Below, in pieces: positions 46,529 through 55,527 of a stretch of 64,000 nt of DNA. The first letter of the stretch is position 1. Every line of letters starts with the position of its first letter. Position numbers and translations under genes: made by a program. The DNA comes from Sphingomonas sp. TZW2008. Lineage in GTDB: Bacteria; Pseudomonadota; Alphaproteobacteria; Sphingomonadales; Sphingomonadaceae. Below the pieces are notes generated by a model. It was not told the origin of the DNA, ran no database searches, and worked only from the letters and a program-made list of their open reading frames with translations. The DNA is taken from NCBI RefSeq assembly GCF_002117915.1, contig NZ_BDJB01000005.1, positions 248,001 to 312,000 of the forward strand, in the 5' to 3' direction.

Positions 46529-47464
46529 GTGCGCGCGTTCATCTTTCCGGGTCAGGGCAGCCAGGCGGTCGGCATGGGCCAGGCGCTCGCCGCCGCCAGC
46601 CCGGTCGCTCGCGAAGTGCTGCAGGAAGTCGACGAGGCGCTCGGTCAGAACCTGTCGCGGCTGATGGCGGAAGGGCCGGCGGACACGCTGACGCTGACCG
46701 AGAATGCGCAGCCCGCGATCATGGCGAATGCCATCGCGACGGTGCGCGTGCTCGAGCGGGAGGGCGGGATCCGGTTGGCGGAAAAGGCCGACTTCGTCGC
46801 CGGCCACAGCCTTGGCGAATACACCGCTTTGTGCGCTGCGGGCGCGATCGACCTTGCGACGACGGCGCGGCTCCTGAAGCTGCGCGGGCAAGCGATGCAG
46901 GCCGCCGTGCCGGTGGGCGAGGGATCGATGGCAGCGCTGCTCGGCGCTGACCTTGCCAAGGCGCAGGCGATTGCGGGGGCAGCGGCCGAGGGCGACGTGT
47001 GCAGCGTCGCGAATGACAATGATCCGACGCAGGTCGTGATCTCGGGTACGACCGCAGCAATCGACCGCGCGATCGCGATCGCCAAGGATCACGGCGCGAA
47101 GCGCGGCCTCAAGCTACCCGTTTCCGCGCCGTTCCATTGCCCACTGATGCAGCCCGCCGCCGACGCGATGCGCGATGCGCTGGCGCAGGCGCGGATCGAT
47201 GCGCCGCTCGTTCCCGTCTACGCCAACGTTATCGCGGGGCCGGCGAGCGACCCCGACACGATCCGGCGGCTGCTCGTGGAGCAAGTGACCGGCATGGTGC
47301 GCTGGCGCGAATCGGTGCTGGCGATGGCCGAGGCAGGCACGGGCAGCTTCGTCGAATTCGGCGGCAAGGTGCTGGGACCGATGGTGAAGCGGATCGTGCC
47401 CGATGCCGAGGCGATCAGCGTCGTCACGATGGACGACATCGAAGCGCTGCTGAAGGCGCTGTAA
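46529..47464 (+). CDS. fabD: Malonyl-CoA:ACP transacylase
   Basis: A 311-residue enzyme that loads malonate onto ACP for fatty acid synthesis. FIFPGQGSQAVGMG starts the protein, the nucleophile is S94 in VAGHSLGEYTAL, and the catalytic His is in VSAPFHCPLM. GTG 46529 is preceded by GGGAGAGG. It opens the fabD-fabG-acpP-fabF cluster. Confidence 0.97.
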   Translation: MRAFIFPGQGSQAVGMGQALAAASPVAREVLQEVDEALGQNLSRLMAEGPADTLTLTENAQPAIMANAIATVRVLEREGGIRLAEKADFVAGHSLGEYTALCAAGAIDLATTARLLKLRGQAMQAAVPVGEGSMAALLGADLAKAQAIAGAAAEGDVCSVANDNDPTQVVISGTTAAIDRAIAIAKDHGAKRGLKLPVSAPFHCPLMQPAADAMRDALAQARIDAPLVPVYANVIAGPASDPDTIRRLLVEQVTGMVRWRESVLAMAEAGTGSFVEFGGKVLGPMVKRIVPDAEAISVVTMDDIEALLKAL

Positions 47465-47489
47465 TCCAAGCCTGCATCAAGGAGCATTA

Positions 47490-48233
47490 ATGATGTTCGA
47501 CCTTACGGGCATGACCGCGCTGGTGACGGGCGCGTCGGGCGGTATCGGATCGGCGATCGCCAAAGCGTTGGCGTCACAGGGGGCGCGGCTCGCCGTCTCC
47601 GGCTCTAATGCCGAGAAGCTTGACGCGTTTCGCGATACACTGGGCGGCGATCACGTCGCCGTGCCCGCCAATCTCTCCGACCCCGCGTCGGTCGATGCGC
47701 TGGTGCCGGCGGCGGTCGCGGCGCTTGCCGGGCGGCTCGACATCCTCGTCAACAACGCCGGGGTGACGCGCGACAATCTGGCGATGCGGATGAAGGACGA
47801 CGAATGGTCCGACGTGATCCGCATCAACCTCGAGGCCGCGTTCCGGCTGGTGCGCGCCGCTGCCAAGCCGATGATGAAGCAGCGCTTCGGCCGCGTCGTC
47901 TCGATCACGTCGGTCGTCGGGCAGACGGGCAATCCGGGTCAGGCCAACTATGCTGCGTCGAAGGCGGGGCTCGTCGGCATGTCCAAGGCGCTCGCGCAGG
48001 AACTGGCGAGCCGCGGCATCACGGTGAATTGCGTCGCCCCCGGCTTCATCCGCTCGGCGATGACCGATGTGCTGCCCGACGCGCAGAAGGCCGCTTTGCT
48101 GACCAAGATCCCCACCGGTAACCTGGGCGCGGGCGAGGACATTGGCGCCGCCGTCGTCTACCTCGCATCGCGCGAGGCGGGGTATGTGACAGGACAGACG
48201 CTGCACGTGAATGGCGGGATGGCGATGATCTGA
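47490..48233 (+). CDS. fabG: 3-oxoacyl-ACP reductase
   Basis: A 247-residue short-chain dehydrogenase reducing 3-oxoacyl-ACP with NADPH. The cofactor loop TGASGGIGSAIAKAL, the NNAGVTRDNL motif and the catalytic Ser-Tyr-Lys (ITSVVGQTGNPGQANYAASK, Y154 and K158) are present. AAGGAG precedes the start, where two ATGs follow in tandem. Confidence 0.96.
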   Translation: MMFDLTGMTALVTGASGGIGSAIAKALASQGARLAVSGSNAEKLDAFRDTLGGDHVAVPANLSDPASVDALVPAAVAALAGRLDILVNNAGVTRDNLAMRMKDDEWSDVIRINLEAAFRLVRAAAKPMMKQRFGRVVSITSVVGQTGNPGQANYAASKAGLVGMSKALAQELASRGITVNCVAPGFIRSAMTDVLPDAQKAALLTKIPTGNLGAGEDIGAAVVYLASREAGYVTGQTLHVNGGMAMI

Positions 48234-48271
48234 TCAGGATCAGGCGCCTTGGCCGCGGGGCCGAACCACCC

Positions 48272-48300
48272 TTGTCACGAAACGAACCCCGTTCTACCTG
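48272..48300 (+). promoter_or_regulatory. Possible promoter upstream of acpP
   Basis: TTGTCA (48272-48277) and TACCTG (48295-48300) are 17 bp apart in the fabG-acpP gap, 44 nt before the acpP ATG. The -10 match is weak, so this is tentative, but acpP usually needs far higher expression than its neighbours. Confidence 0.3.
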
Positions 48301-48344
48301 CGTTCAGGAATACCAACCCCCCGATCGAAAGAGGGACTGATTTT

Positions 48345-48581
48345 ATGAGCGAGACCGCCGACCGCGTTAAGAAGATCGTCGTCGAGCATCTCGGCGTCGA
48401 GGCCGAAAAGGTCACCGAGGACGCCAGCTTCATCGACGATCTGGGTGCGGACAGCCTCGACATCGTCGAGCTGGTGATGGCGTTCGAGGAAGAGTTCGGC
48501 GTCGAGATCCCCGACGATGCCGCCGAGAAGATCACCACTGTGCGCGACGCGATCACCTATATCGACGAGCACAAGGGCTGA
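48345..48581 (+). CDS. acpP: Acyl carrier protein
   Basis: A 78-residue acidic ACP. The phosphopantetheine attachment site is S37 in [14 protein letters not shown], and the rest ([20 protein letters not shown]) is canonical. ATG 48345 is preceded by GAGGGA. It lies 111 nt after fabG and is followed by a strong terminator. Confidence 0.98.
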   Translation: MSETADRVKKIVVEHLGVEAEKVTEDASFIDDLGADSLDIVELVMAFEEEFGVEIPDDAAEKITTVRDAITYIDEHKG

Positions 48582-48629
48582 TCTTCGGATACGGGGCGTG
48601 CCGGCCAGCCGCCCCGGCCTGGATTTTGA

Positions 48630-48676
48630 ACGGCTTCCCGTCCCCGGCTAGAGGGCGGGGAGCCGTTTCGTTTTCG
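48630..48676 (+). terminator. Intrinsic terminator between acpP and fabF
   Basis: A 14-15 nt stem (ACGGCTTCCCGTCCC at 48630-48644 against GGGCGGGGAGCCGT at 48653-48666, one bulge and one wobble) with an 8-nt loop is followed by TTTCGTTTTC. This is the best-formed rightward terminator in the cluster, only 20-30 nt before the fabF start. Confidence 0.75.
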
Positions 48677-48696
48677 ATTGTTCATGGAGTAGCGCG

Positions 48697-49956
48697 ATGC
48701 GCCGCGTTGTCGTCACCGGTCTTGGCCTAGTCACCCCGCTGGGGGCAGACGTCGAGACAGCCTGGGCCAATATCATCGCCGGCAAGTCGGGCGCCGGCCC
48801 GATCACGCATTTCGACGCGAGCGAGTATAAGTGCCGCATCGCGTGCGAGGTGAAGCCGGCGGATCACGCCTACGGCTTCGACCCGGGTAAGCGCGTCGAC
48901 CACAAGATCCAGCGCCAGGTCGATCCGTTCATCGTGTTCGGCATCGACGCGGCTGGCCAGGCGCTCGAGGACGCCGGGTTGACCGAGATGAGCGAGGCCG
49001 AACGGCTGCGCGCAGGCTGCTCGATCGGATCGGGCATCGGCGGGCTGCCGGGAATCGCGAGCGAATCGATCGTTCTGCACACCAAGGGGCCGGGCCGCGT
49101 CAGCCCGCACTTCGTCCACGGCCGGCTAATCAACCTCATTTCGGGGCAGGTCAGCATCAAATACGGGCTGATGGGCCCGAATCACGCGGTGGTTACCGCC
49201 TGCTCGACGGGCGCGCACTCGATCGGCGACGCCGCGCGGATGATCGCGATGGACGACGCCGACGTGATGCTCGCGGGCGGCGCGGAAGGCGCGATCTGCC
49301 CGCTCGGCATCGCCGGCTTCGCACAGGCGCGCGCGCTCAGCACCAACTTCAACGACACGCCTGAGAAGGCGAGCCGCCCGTACGACCGCGACCGCGACGG
49401 CTTCGTGATGGGCGAGGGCGCCGGTGTCGTCGTGCTTGAGGAATATGAGCGGGCGAAAGCACGCGGCGCGAAGATCTATGCCGAAGTCATCGGTTACGGC
49501 CTGTCGGGCGACGCCTATCACGTGACCGCGCCGCATCCCGAAGGGTCGGGCGCTTACCGCTCGATGGAAATGGCGATGCGCAAGTCCGGGCTTCGGCTCG
49601 AGGACATCGATTATGTCAACGCGCACGGCACCTCGACGCCGCTCGGCGACGAGCTCGAGTTGGGCGCTGTGCGGCGCTTGTTCGGCGACCACCTCGGATC
49701 GATGTCGATGTCGTCGACCAAGTCGGCGATCGGCCACCTGTTGGGCGGCGCAGGCGCAGTGGAAAGCATCTTCTGCATCCTCGCGATGCGCGATCAGATC
49801 GTGCCCCCGACGCTCAACCTAGACAATCCGAGCGACAATTGCGTCGGCGTCGACCTCGTGCCGCACGTCGCCAAGAAGCGCGAGGTACGCGCCGTGCTCA
49901 ACAACAGCTTCGGCTTCGGCGGCACCAATGCGTCGCTCGTCATGCGCGCGATCTGA
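48697..49956 (+). CDS. fabF: 3-oxoacyl-ACP synthase II
   Basis: A 419-residue condensing enzyme elongating acyl-ACP. The Cys-His-His triad is C169 in VVTACSTGAHS, H310 in VNAHGTSTPLGD and H348 in AIGHLLGGAG, with the GEGAG and C-terminal NNSFGFGGTNAS motifs. GGAG precedes ATG 48697. It lies behind the acpP terminator, so it depends on read-through or a promoter in the short gap. Confidence 0.97.
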   Translation: MRRVVVTGLGLVTPLGADVETAWANIIAGKSGAGPITHFDASEYKCRIACEVKPADHAYGFDPGKRVDHKIQRQVDPFIVFGIDAAGQALEDAGLTEMSEAERLRAGCSIGSGIGGLPGIASESIVLHTKGPGRVSPHFVHGRLINLISGQVSIKYGLMGPNHAVVTACSTGAHSIGDAARMIAMDDADVMLAGGAEGAICPLGIAGFAQARALSTNFNDTPEKASRPYDRDRDGFVMGEGAGVVVLEEYERAKARGAKIYAEVIGYGLSGDAYHVTAPHPEGSGAYRSMEMAMRKSGLRLEDIDYVNAHGTSTPLGDELELGAVRRLFGDHLGSMSMSSTKSAIGHLLGGAGAVESIFCILAMRDQIVPPTLNLDNPSDNCVGVDLVPHVAKKREVRAVLNNSFGFGGTNASLVMRAI

Positions 49957-49977
49957 TTGATCGCGCGAACAGGCGTG

Positions 49978-50946
49978 ATGCGCAGGATCGGGTGCCTCGG
50001 GCTGCTGATTGGCGTCGTGGCGGTCGCGGCGCTGTTCTGGGCGGCGCGCGATTGGTCGGGCGCAGGGCCGTCGAACAAGCCGGTCACGCTCGTCGTGCCG
50101 CAGGGCGCGAGCCTCGCGCGCGCGGCCGCGACGCTTGAGGAACAGGGCGCGATCCGCTCGGCGTGGCGCTTCCGCGGCTACGCCCGCGTGTTTGGATCGG
50201 GCACGCCGATCAAGACCGGCGAGTATGAGATACCGGCTGGCGCCAGCGCCGCCGATATCTTGGCGCTGCTCGAATCGGGCAAGGTTCGGCAGCGGCTGGT
50301 GCCGGTACCCGAGGGGTACCCGTCCGTCCTTGTCCACGATGCGTTGATGCGCGCTGAGGGACTGACGGGTACGGTTGCGGTGCCGCGCGAGGGCTCGGTA
50401 CTGCCCGACAGCTACGCCTACCAGCTCGGCGACACGCGCGCCGCGGTGCTCGGCCGCATGCAGAAGGCGATGCGCGACTATCTCGCGGCGGCGTGGAAGA
50501 AGCGCAAGCCGGGCATCGCGGTGACGACGCCCGATCAGGCGATCGTCCTTGCCTCGATCGTCGAGAAGGAAACCGGCAAGCCGAGCGAGCGCCGCACCGT
50601 CGCCGCCGTCTATTCGAACCGGCTGAAACGCGGCATGCCGCTGCAGGCCGACCCGACCGTGATTTACCCGATTACGAAGGGGCGGCCGCTGGGCCGGCGC
50701 ATCCTGCGGTCCGAACTTCAGGCGCGCAACGGGTACAACACTTATGCGAGCGCTGGGCTGCCGATCGGCCCGATCGCGAACCCCGGCCGCGCCTCGATCG
50801 ACGCGGTGCTTGATCCGGCGGCTAGTTCCGCGCTGTATTTCGTGGCGGACGGGACGGGCGGGCACGTGTTCGCCGACACGCTCGACCAGCACAACGCCAA
50901 CGTGCGCAAATGGTATGCCATCCGGCGCGCGCGCGGCGAGATGTGA
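49978..50946 (+). CDS. mltG: Endolytic peptidoglycan transglycosylase MltG
   Basis: A 322-residue bitopic enzyme (YceG family) that cuts nascent glycan strands and sets their length. An N-terminal membrane helix (LGLLIGVVAVAALFWAA) precedes a LysM-like subdomain; the catalytic glutamate is in LASIVEKETGKPSER, followed by LQADPTVIYPI and YNTYASAGLPIGPIANPG. ATG 49978 gives the standard start; TTG 49957 and GTG 49975 are alternatives. Its location after fabF is conserved in many bacteria. Confidence 0.94.
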   Translation: MRRIGCLGLLIGVVAVAALFWAARDWSGAGPSNKPVTLVVPQGASLARAAATLEEQGAIRSAWRFRGYARVFGSGTPIKTGEYEIPAGASAADILALLESGKVRQRLVPVPEGYPSVLVHDALMRAEGLTGTVAVPREGSVLPDSYAYQLGDTRAAVLGRMQKAMRDYLAAAWKKRKPGIAVTTPDQAIVLASIVEKETGKPSERRTVAAVYSNRLKRGMPLQADPTVIYPITKGRPLGRRILRSELQARNGYNTYASAGLPIGPIANPGRASIDAVLDPAASSALYFVADGTGGHVFADTLDQHNANVRKWYAIRRARGEM

Positions 50947-51015
50947 GGATAAGCTGTTCCCTTTGTGGGGCGGCAGCGTAGAACAAAAGCGTTCGTTCAC
51001 GGAAGCGCCCCGTCC

Positions 51016-53358
51016 TTGCTGACCACCCCCATGTTGATCGCTGCCGGCGTCGTTCTGCTGCTGCTGATCGTCGGCGCGGTGATGGCGTTGCAGCGCGGCC
51101 TCGCGGCACAGGGGGCGGCGGCGCGCGAGCAGCGCGCCAGGATCGAGGCGCAGGCGCTGCTCGCGGGCGCGCCGATGCAGGCGATGCTGGTCCGCGCCGA
51201 TCGGCGGATCGAAATGCCGCCGCGCGTCGCCGATCTGTTCGGCCTCGTCCAGCCGGCGACCGATCTCGACGGCTTGAACGCCGGCCACTGCGGGCTTTCC
51301 GCGCTCGACGCCGGACGGCTGACGAGCGACGTCATCGCGCTTCAGCGCTCTGGCCGGCCATTCGTGCGGCAGGTGCGGCCACTCGGCGCGTCGCGCACGG
51401 TGACGCTGCGCGGCGAGCGCGCCCCGCTCGGCATGAGCAGCGGCGACGTCGTCGTATGGGTGAACGACGCCAGCGAGGAACATGCCGAGGTTGAGCGGCT
51501 GGCGGGGGAGGAGGCGCGGATCCGCGCCGCGTATGATTCGCTGACCGGGCTGATCGAGGCGGCGCCGCTGCCGATGTGGTACCGAGGTGCCGATCTTCGG
51601 TTGGCAATGGTCAATACGGCGTACGTGCGAGCCGTCGAGGGCAGCGACGCCGCCGATGTTGTCGGGCGCGGGCTGGAGCTGATCGAGGGGTCGGGGCAGG
51701 GCGGGCCGCTGGCGGGCGCGACCAGCGCGCGCGACGCTGATCGGCCGCAGGTACGCACGCTGCCAGCGACCATCGGCGGCGCGCGACGGACGCTGCAACT
51801 CCACGACGTGCCGCTGCCGAGCGGCGGCGTCGCCGGCTTCGCGATCGACATCGAGGAGCTGGAACAGGCGCAGGCACGCGAGAAGCGGTACGCCGCGGCG
51901 CAGCGCGCGATGCTCGACCGCCTGTCGGCCGGGGTGGCGCAGTTCGGGCGCGATCGCGCGCTCGTCTTCTGCAACCAGCCGTTCCGGCGCTTGTTCGCGA
52001 TGCGCAGCGAGTGGCTGTCCGATCGACCGGAGTTCGACCGCATCCTGGAGCGGATGCGTGAGGCGAACCGTCTGCCCGAGGTGCGCGACTTTCCCGGCTG
52101 GAAGAGCGAGCGGCGCGACTGGTTCGTGCGTACCGACGTTGAGACGGAGGAGACATGGCACCTGCCGGGCGGCGCTTATATCCGCGTCGTGCCGCAGCTT
52201 CTGCCCGACGGCAGCTTGCTGCTGATTTTCGAGGATCGTACCGAACAGGTGCAGCTGGCGTCGGCGCGCGACACGCTTCTCCGCGTGCGCACGGCGACGT
52301 TCGACAACCTATTCGAAGCGCTCGGCGTATTCGCCGCCGACGGGCGGTTGCAGCTGTGGAACAATCGATTCCGCGCCTTGTGGGAGCTGGAGGAAGAGTT
52401 TCTCAGCGGCCACCCGCGTGTCGGCAGCGTCGCCGAGAAGATCGCGCCAAAGCTGCGCACGCCGGAACGGGCAAAGCTGATCACCGAACTCGTCCGATCG
52501 GCGACGACCGATCGCCAACAGCGTGGCGGGCGGGTAGCGCTAGCTGACGGGCGCCACTTCGAATTCGCCGCCGTGCCGCTGCCCGACGGCAATGCGCTTT
52601 TCACCATGCTCGACATTACCGACAGCCGCCGCGCCGAGCAGGCGCTGCGCGACCGGGCGGCTGCGCTTGAGGCGGCGGACAAGGTGAAGACCGCGTTTGT
52701 CGCCAACATGAGCTACGAATTGCGTACCCCGCTGACGTCAATCAGCGGCTTCGCCGAGATGCTCCAGGCGGGCTACGCCGGCAAGCTGCCGAAGCAGGCT
52801 GACAGCTACGTCGACGCGATCCTCGAGTCGGTGGGGCGGCTGGGGCTGCTGATCGACGATGTGCTCGATCTGACGCAGCGCGACGATGCCGCCCCACTGG
52901 CGCGCGTCGACGTCGATCTCGCGGCGACGGTCAAGGCGGCAACCGAGCGCCTGCGCGCCGTCGCCGAGCAGCGGCGCATCAACCTTGTCGTCGATAGCAC
53001 GCCAAACGCCGGCAGCATGATCGGTGATGCGCGTCGCCTGCAGGAGCTGGTGGAGCACCTGCTGCGCCATGCCTTTGACGCCGCGGGCACGGACGGGCGC
53101 GTGCTGCTGCACGTCGAGGGTGATACTGCGCGGGTGCGGATCGTCGTGTCGGACGATGGGCCCGGACTGGACGCCGACACAGCGCGGCATGCGTTCGATC
53201 GCTTCGGACGGCACGGGGCCGATGCGCGTAGCGAGCGACCGACCGATCTGGGACTACCGCTCGCCAAGCAACTGGCCGAAGCGCATGGTGGTTCGATCTC
53301 GCTGGTGAGCGAAGTGGGTGCGGGATCGCTCGTCACCGTGGATCTGCCACGGCGATGA
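51016..53358 (+). CDS. divL: DivL-like PAS pseudo-histidine kinase (Tyr at the phosphoacceptor site)
   Basis: About 780 residues: an N-terminal membrane helix, several PAS domains (one around the FDNLFEALGVFAADGRLQLWN segment), a HisKA-type dimerisation helix and a C-terminal HATPase. The H-box reads NMSYELRTPLTS, so the phosphoacceptor His is Y567; the N-box position has H685 instead of Asn (HLLRHAFD), while the G-box D713-DGPGLD remains. Tyr here is the hallmark of Caulobacter DivL, which controls CckA and CtrA in the cell cycle. TTG 51016 is preceded by GGAAG; GTG 50965 or ATG 51031 are possible. tsaE overlaps the 3' end, an order I recall around other divL genes. Confidence 0.8.
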   Translation: MLTTPMLIAAGVVLLLLIVGAVMALQRGLAAQGAAAREQRARIEAQALLAGAPMQAMLVRADRRIEMPPRVADLFGLVQPATDLDGLNAGHCGLSALDAGRLTSDVIALQRSGRPFVRQVRPLGASRTVTLRGERAPLGMSSGDVVVWVNDASEEHAEVERLAGEEARIRAAYDSLTGLIEAAPLPMWYRGADLRLAMVNTAYVRAVEGSDAADVVGRGLELIEGSGQGGPLAGATSARDADRPQVRTLPATIGGARRTLQLHDVPLPSGGVAGFAIDIEELEQAQAREKRYAAAQRAMLDRLSAGVAQFGRDRALVFCNQPFRRLFAMRSEWLSDRPEFDRILERMREANRLPEVRDFPGWKSERRDWFVRTDVETEETWHLPGGAYIRVVPQLLPDGSLLLIFEDRTEQVQLASARDTLLRVRTATFDNLFEALGVFAADGRLQLWNNRFRALWELEEEFLSGHPRVGSVAEKIAPKLRTPERAKLITELVRSATTDRQQRGGRVALADGRHFEFAAVPLPDGNALFTMLDITDSRRAEQALRDRAAALEAADKVKTAFVANMSYELRTPLTSISGFAEMLQAGYAGKLPKQADSYVDAILESVGRLGLLIDDVLDLTQRDDAAPLARVDVDLAATVKAATERLRAVAEQRRINLVVDSTPNAGSMIGDARRLQELVEHLLRHAFDAAGTDGRVLLHVEGDTARVRIVVSDDGPGLDADTARHAFDRFGRHGADARSERPTDLGLPLAKQLAEAHGGSISLVSEVGAGSLVTVDLPRR

Positions 53359-53810
53359 GCGGCGGTCTCCGGCTCGGATCGCTTGCCGACACGATGGCCT
53401 TCGGCGCACGCCTCGCCGCATTGGTCGAGGCAGGCGACGTCGTCACGCTTGAAGGCGCGTTGGGCGCGGGCAAGACGAGCATCGCGCGCGGTCTGCTAGC
53501 GGCGCTGGGCCTTCAGGGCGAGGCGCCGAGCCCGACTTTCGCGATCGTCCAGCCCTATGCGCCGCCTGAGACGCGTCTGCCGGTGCTTCACGTCGATCTC
53601 TATCGCCTCGACGATCAGGCGGAGCTCGACGAACTCGGCCTCGACGATGCCGGTTATGATTCGCTGCTGATCGTCGAATGGCCCGATCGCGCCGGCGGCG
53701 ATGCGTGGCCCGACGCGCTGCGGCTCACGCTGGCGACCGAACCGGACGGCGCGCGGCGCTTGACTTGGATCGTCCCGGCGGCATGGGAGCGGCGATGGCC
53801 GTTTCGATGA
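53355..53810 (+). CDS. tsaE: tRNA threonylcarbamoyladenosine biosynthesis ATPase
   Basis: A 151-residue small ATPase that with TsaB and TsaD makes t6A37 in tRNA. The P-loop is LEGALGAGKTSIARGL near residue 40, followed by the family block PSPTFAIVQPY and HVDLYRLDD, and LIVEWPDRAGG. ATG 53355 overlaps the divL stop by ATGA. mtaB, which modifies t6A further, is elsewhere in the window (30.6 kb). Confidence 0.94.
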   Translation: MSGGLRLGSLADTMAFGARLAALVEAGDVVTLEGALGAGKTSIARGLLAALGLQGEAPSPTFAIVQPYAPPETRLPVLHVDLYRLDDQAELDELGLDDAGYDSLLIVEWPDRAGGDAWPDALRLTLATEPDGARRLTWIVPAAWERRWPFR

Positions 53811-54778
53811 CCCCGCCCACCGGTATGGACGAATTTCTGGCCGGTTGCGGCTGGGGTAATGCCGACGTGCAGCCGCTGGCCGGCGACGCGTCGTTCCGCC
53901 GCTACTTTCGTGTCGCCCATGGGGTAAAGCGCGCGATTTTGATGGATGCGCCGCCGCCGCACGAGGATCCAAGGCCCTTCCTCGCGGTGGCGCGCTGGCT
54001 CATCGAACGCGGGTTTACCGCGCCCGCGATCCTCGCGGCCGATTCCGAACGGGGTCTCGTGCTGCTCGAGGATTTCGGCGACGCTCGGATGCGCGAGGCG
54101 ATCGACGCCGACGGAGCGACGGCGCCTGGCTTCTATGCCGCAGCGGTGGATATCCTCGTCTCGTTGCGCGATCATCCGGCGGGCAATTGGCGGCCGTACG
54201 ATCGCACCGAGCTTCAGCGCGAAGCCGCGCTGTTCGTTGATTGGTATTGCCCGGCGATCGGGCTCGCGGTCGATACCGATGGCTATCGTGCGGCATGGGA
54301 CGCCGTTCTCGGCGAGGTGGATTCGGATCATCCCGTCACCGTGCTGCGAGATTATCACGCCGAGAATCTGATGCTGCTCGGCGACGAGCGCCGGCTTGGG
54401 CTGCTCGACTTCCAGGATGCGCTGGTCGGCCACCCTGCCTATGACCTGGTGTCGCTGCTGCAGGACGCACGGCGCGACGTCGATCCGGCAATCGAGGACG
54501 CGATGCTCGCGCGCTATCGCTCAGCGACCGGGGAGGGCGAGCGCTTCATGCGAGCCTATCACGTGCTCGGCGCGCAGCGAAACGCCAAGATCATCGGCAT
54601 CTTCACCCGGCTGTGGCAGCGCGACGGAAAACCGCGCTATCCAGCGCTCTGCCCGCGTGTCTGGGCCTATCTCGAGCGCGACCTGAGCTTCCCCGTCCTC
54701 GCGCCGGTTGCGCGCTGGTTCGATGCCAACGTACCGCCCAAATATCGCGGCGACCCGCTGATCCTGTCCGCCCGATGA
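53807..54778 (+). CDS. amgK: N-acetylmuramate/N-acetylglucosamine anomeric kinase
   Basis: A 323-residue aminoglycoside-phosphotransferase-fold kinase. It has AGDASFRRYFRV (nucleotide loop), the catalytic loop VLRDYHAENLMLL and GLLDFQDALVGHPAYDLVSLLQDARRDV. With MurU next to it, this is the AmgK of the MurNAc recycling route, phosphorylating MurNAc at the anomeric carbon. ATG 53807 overlaps the tsaE stop by ATGA; ATG 53795, with GGGAG 5 nt before it, is an alternative giving four extra residues. Confidence 0.88.
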   Translation: MTPPTGMDEFLAGCGWGNADVQPLAGDASFRRYFRVAHGVKRAILMDAPPPHEDPRPFLAVARWLIERGFTAPAILAADSERGLVLLEDFGDARMREAIDADGATAPGFYAAAVDILVSLRDHPAGNWRPYDRTELQREAALFVDWYCPAIGLAVDTDGYRAAWDAVLGEVDSDHPVTVLRDYHAENLMLLGDERRLGLLDFQDALVGHPAYDLVSLLQDARRDVDPAIEDAMLARYRSATGEGERFMRAYHVLGAQRNAKIIGIFTRLWQRDGKPRYPALCPRVWAYLERDLSFPVLAPVARWFDANVPPKYRGDPLILSAR

Positions 54779-55527
54779 CCAAACCGCGCGCCATCCGACC
54801 GGCGCCCGCCGCCGCCGTGCCGAGCACCGCGATGGTGATGGCAGCGGGGCTGGGCAAGCGCATGCGGCCGCTTACCGCGACGCGGCCGAAGCCGCTGATC
54901 CCGGTTGCAGGCAAGACGCTGCTTGATCACACGCTCGATCATCTACGCGCGGCGGGGGTGAAGCGCGCCGTCGTCAACGTGCATTATCTGGCAGATACGC
55001 TCGAAGCACATCTGCGCTCGGTCGACGGGCTCGACATCGCGGTGTCGGACGAGCGTGCCGAGCTGCTCGAGACGGGCGGCGGGCTGATCAAGGCGCGACC
55101 GCTGCTGGGCGACGCGCCGATCTACGTCGTCAACAGCGACAATTACTGGCTGGACGGTCCGGTCGACGCGCTCAGCCTGCTCGCGGCACGCTGGAACCCG
55201 GCTGAGATGGACGTGCTACTGCTGGTCGTGCCGCTAGCACGCGCGCATTGCCACCGCGGGCAGGGCGATTTTCACCTCGCGGCCGACGGTCGGATCGTGG
55301 GGCGCAGGCGGCACGGCCGCATGGCACCATTCGTCTATATCGGCGTTCAGATCCTCAATCCCGCGATCCTCGTCGATGCACCGGACGGGCCGTTTTCGAC
55401 GATGTTGTTCTGGGAGCGTGCGATCGCCGCGGGCCGCGCCTTTGCCGTCGTGCACCAGGGCCTGTGGGTCGATGTCGGCACGCCGGAGGCGATTGCCCGA
55501 GCGGAGGCGCTGCGCCAGGATGGCTGA
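54775..55527 (+). CDS. murU: N-acetylmuramate-1-phosphate uridylyltransferase
   Basis: A 250-residue nucleotidyltransferase. The signature MVMAAGLGKRMRPLTATRPK and the NSDNYWLDG metal-binding part are present. Following AmgK, it should form UDP-MurNAc from MurNAc-1-phosphate, bypassing fosfomycin-sensitive de novo MurA synthesis. ATG 54775 overlaps the amgK stop by ATGA. A mannose-1-phosphate guanylyltransferase-like role is less likely given the neighbour. Confidence 0.9.
   Translation: MTKPRAIRPAPAAAVPSTAMVMAAGLGKRMRPLTATRPKPLIPVAGKTLLDHTLDHLRAAGVKRAVVNVHYLADTLEAHLRSVDGLDIAVSDERAELLETGGGLIKARPLLGDAPIYVVNSDNYWLDGPVDALSLLAARWNPAEMDVLLLVVPLARAHCHRGQGDFHLAADGRIVGRRRHGRMAPFVYIGVQILNPAILVDAPDGPFSTMLFWERAIAAGRAFAVVHQGLWVDVGTPEAIARAEALRQDG

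Noticed and set aside
49819..52161. 780-codon minus-strand frame over mltG and divL
   Set aside because: It is antisense to two well-supported genes, spans their junction and has Arg/His-rich shadow composition.
53678..53806. N-terminal extension of AmgK into tsaE
   Set aside because: The extra sequence is Arg-rich and is tsaE read in another frame; ATG 53807 or 53795 gives the normal N-terminus.
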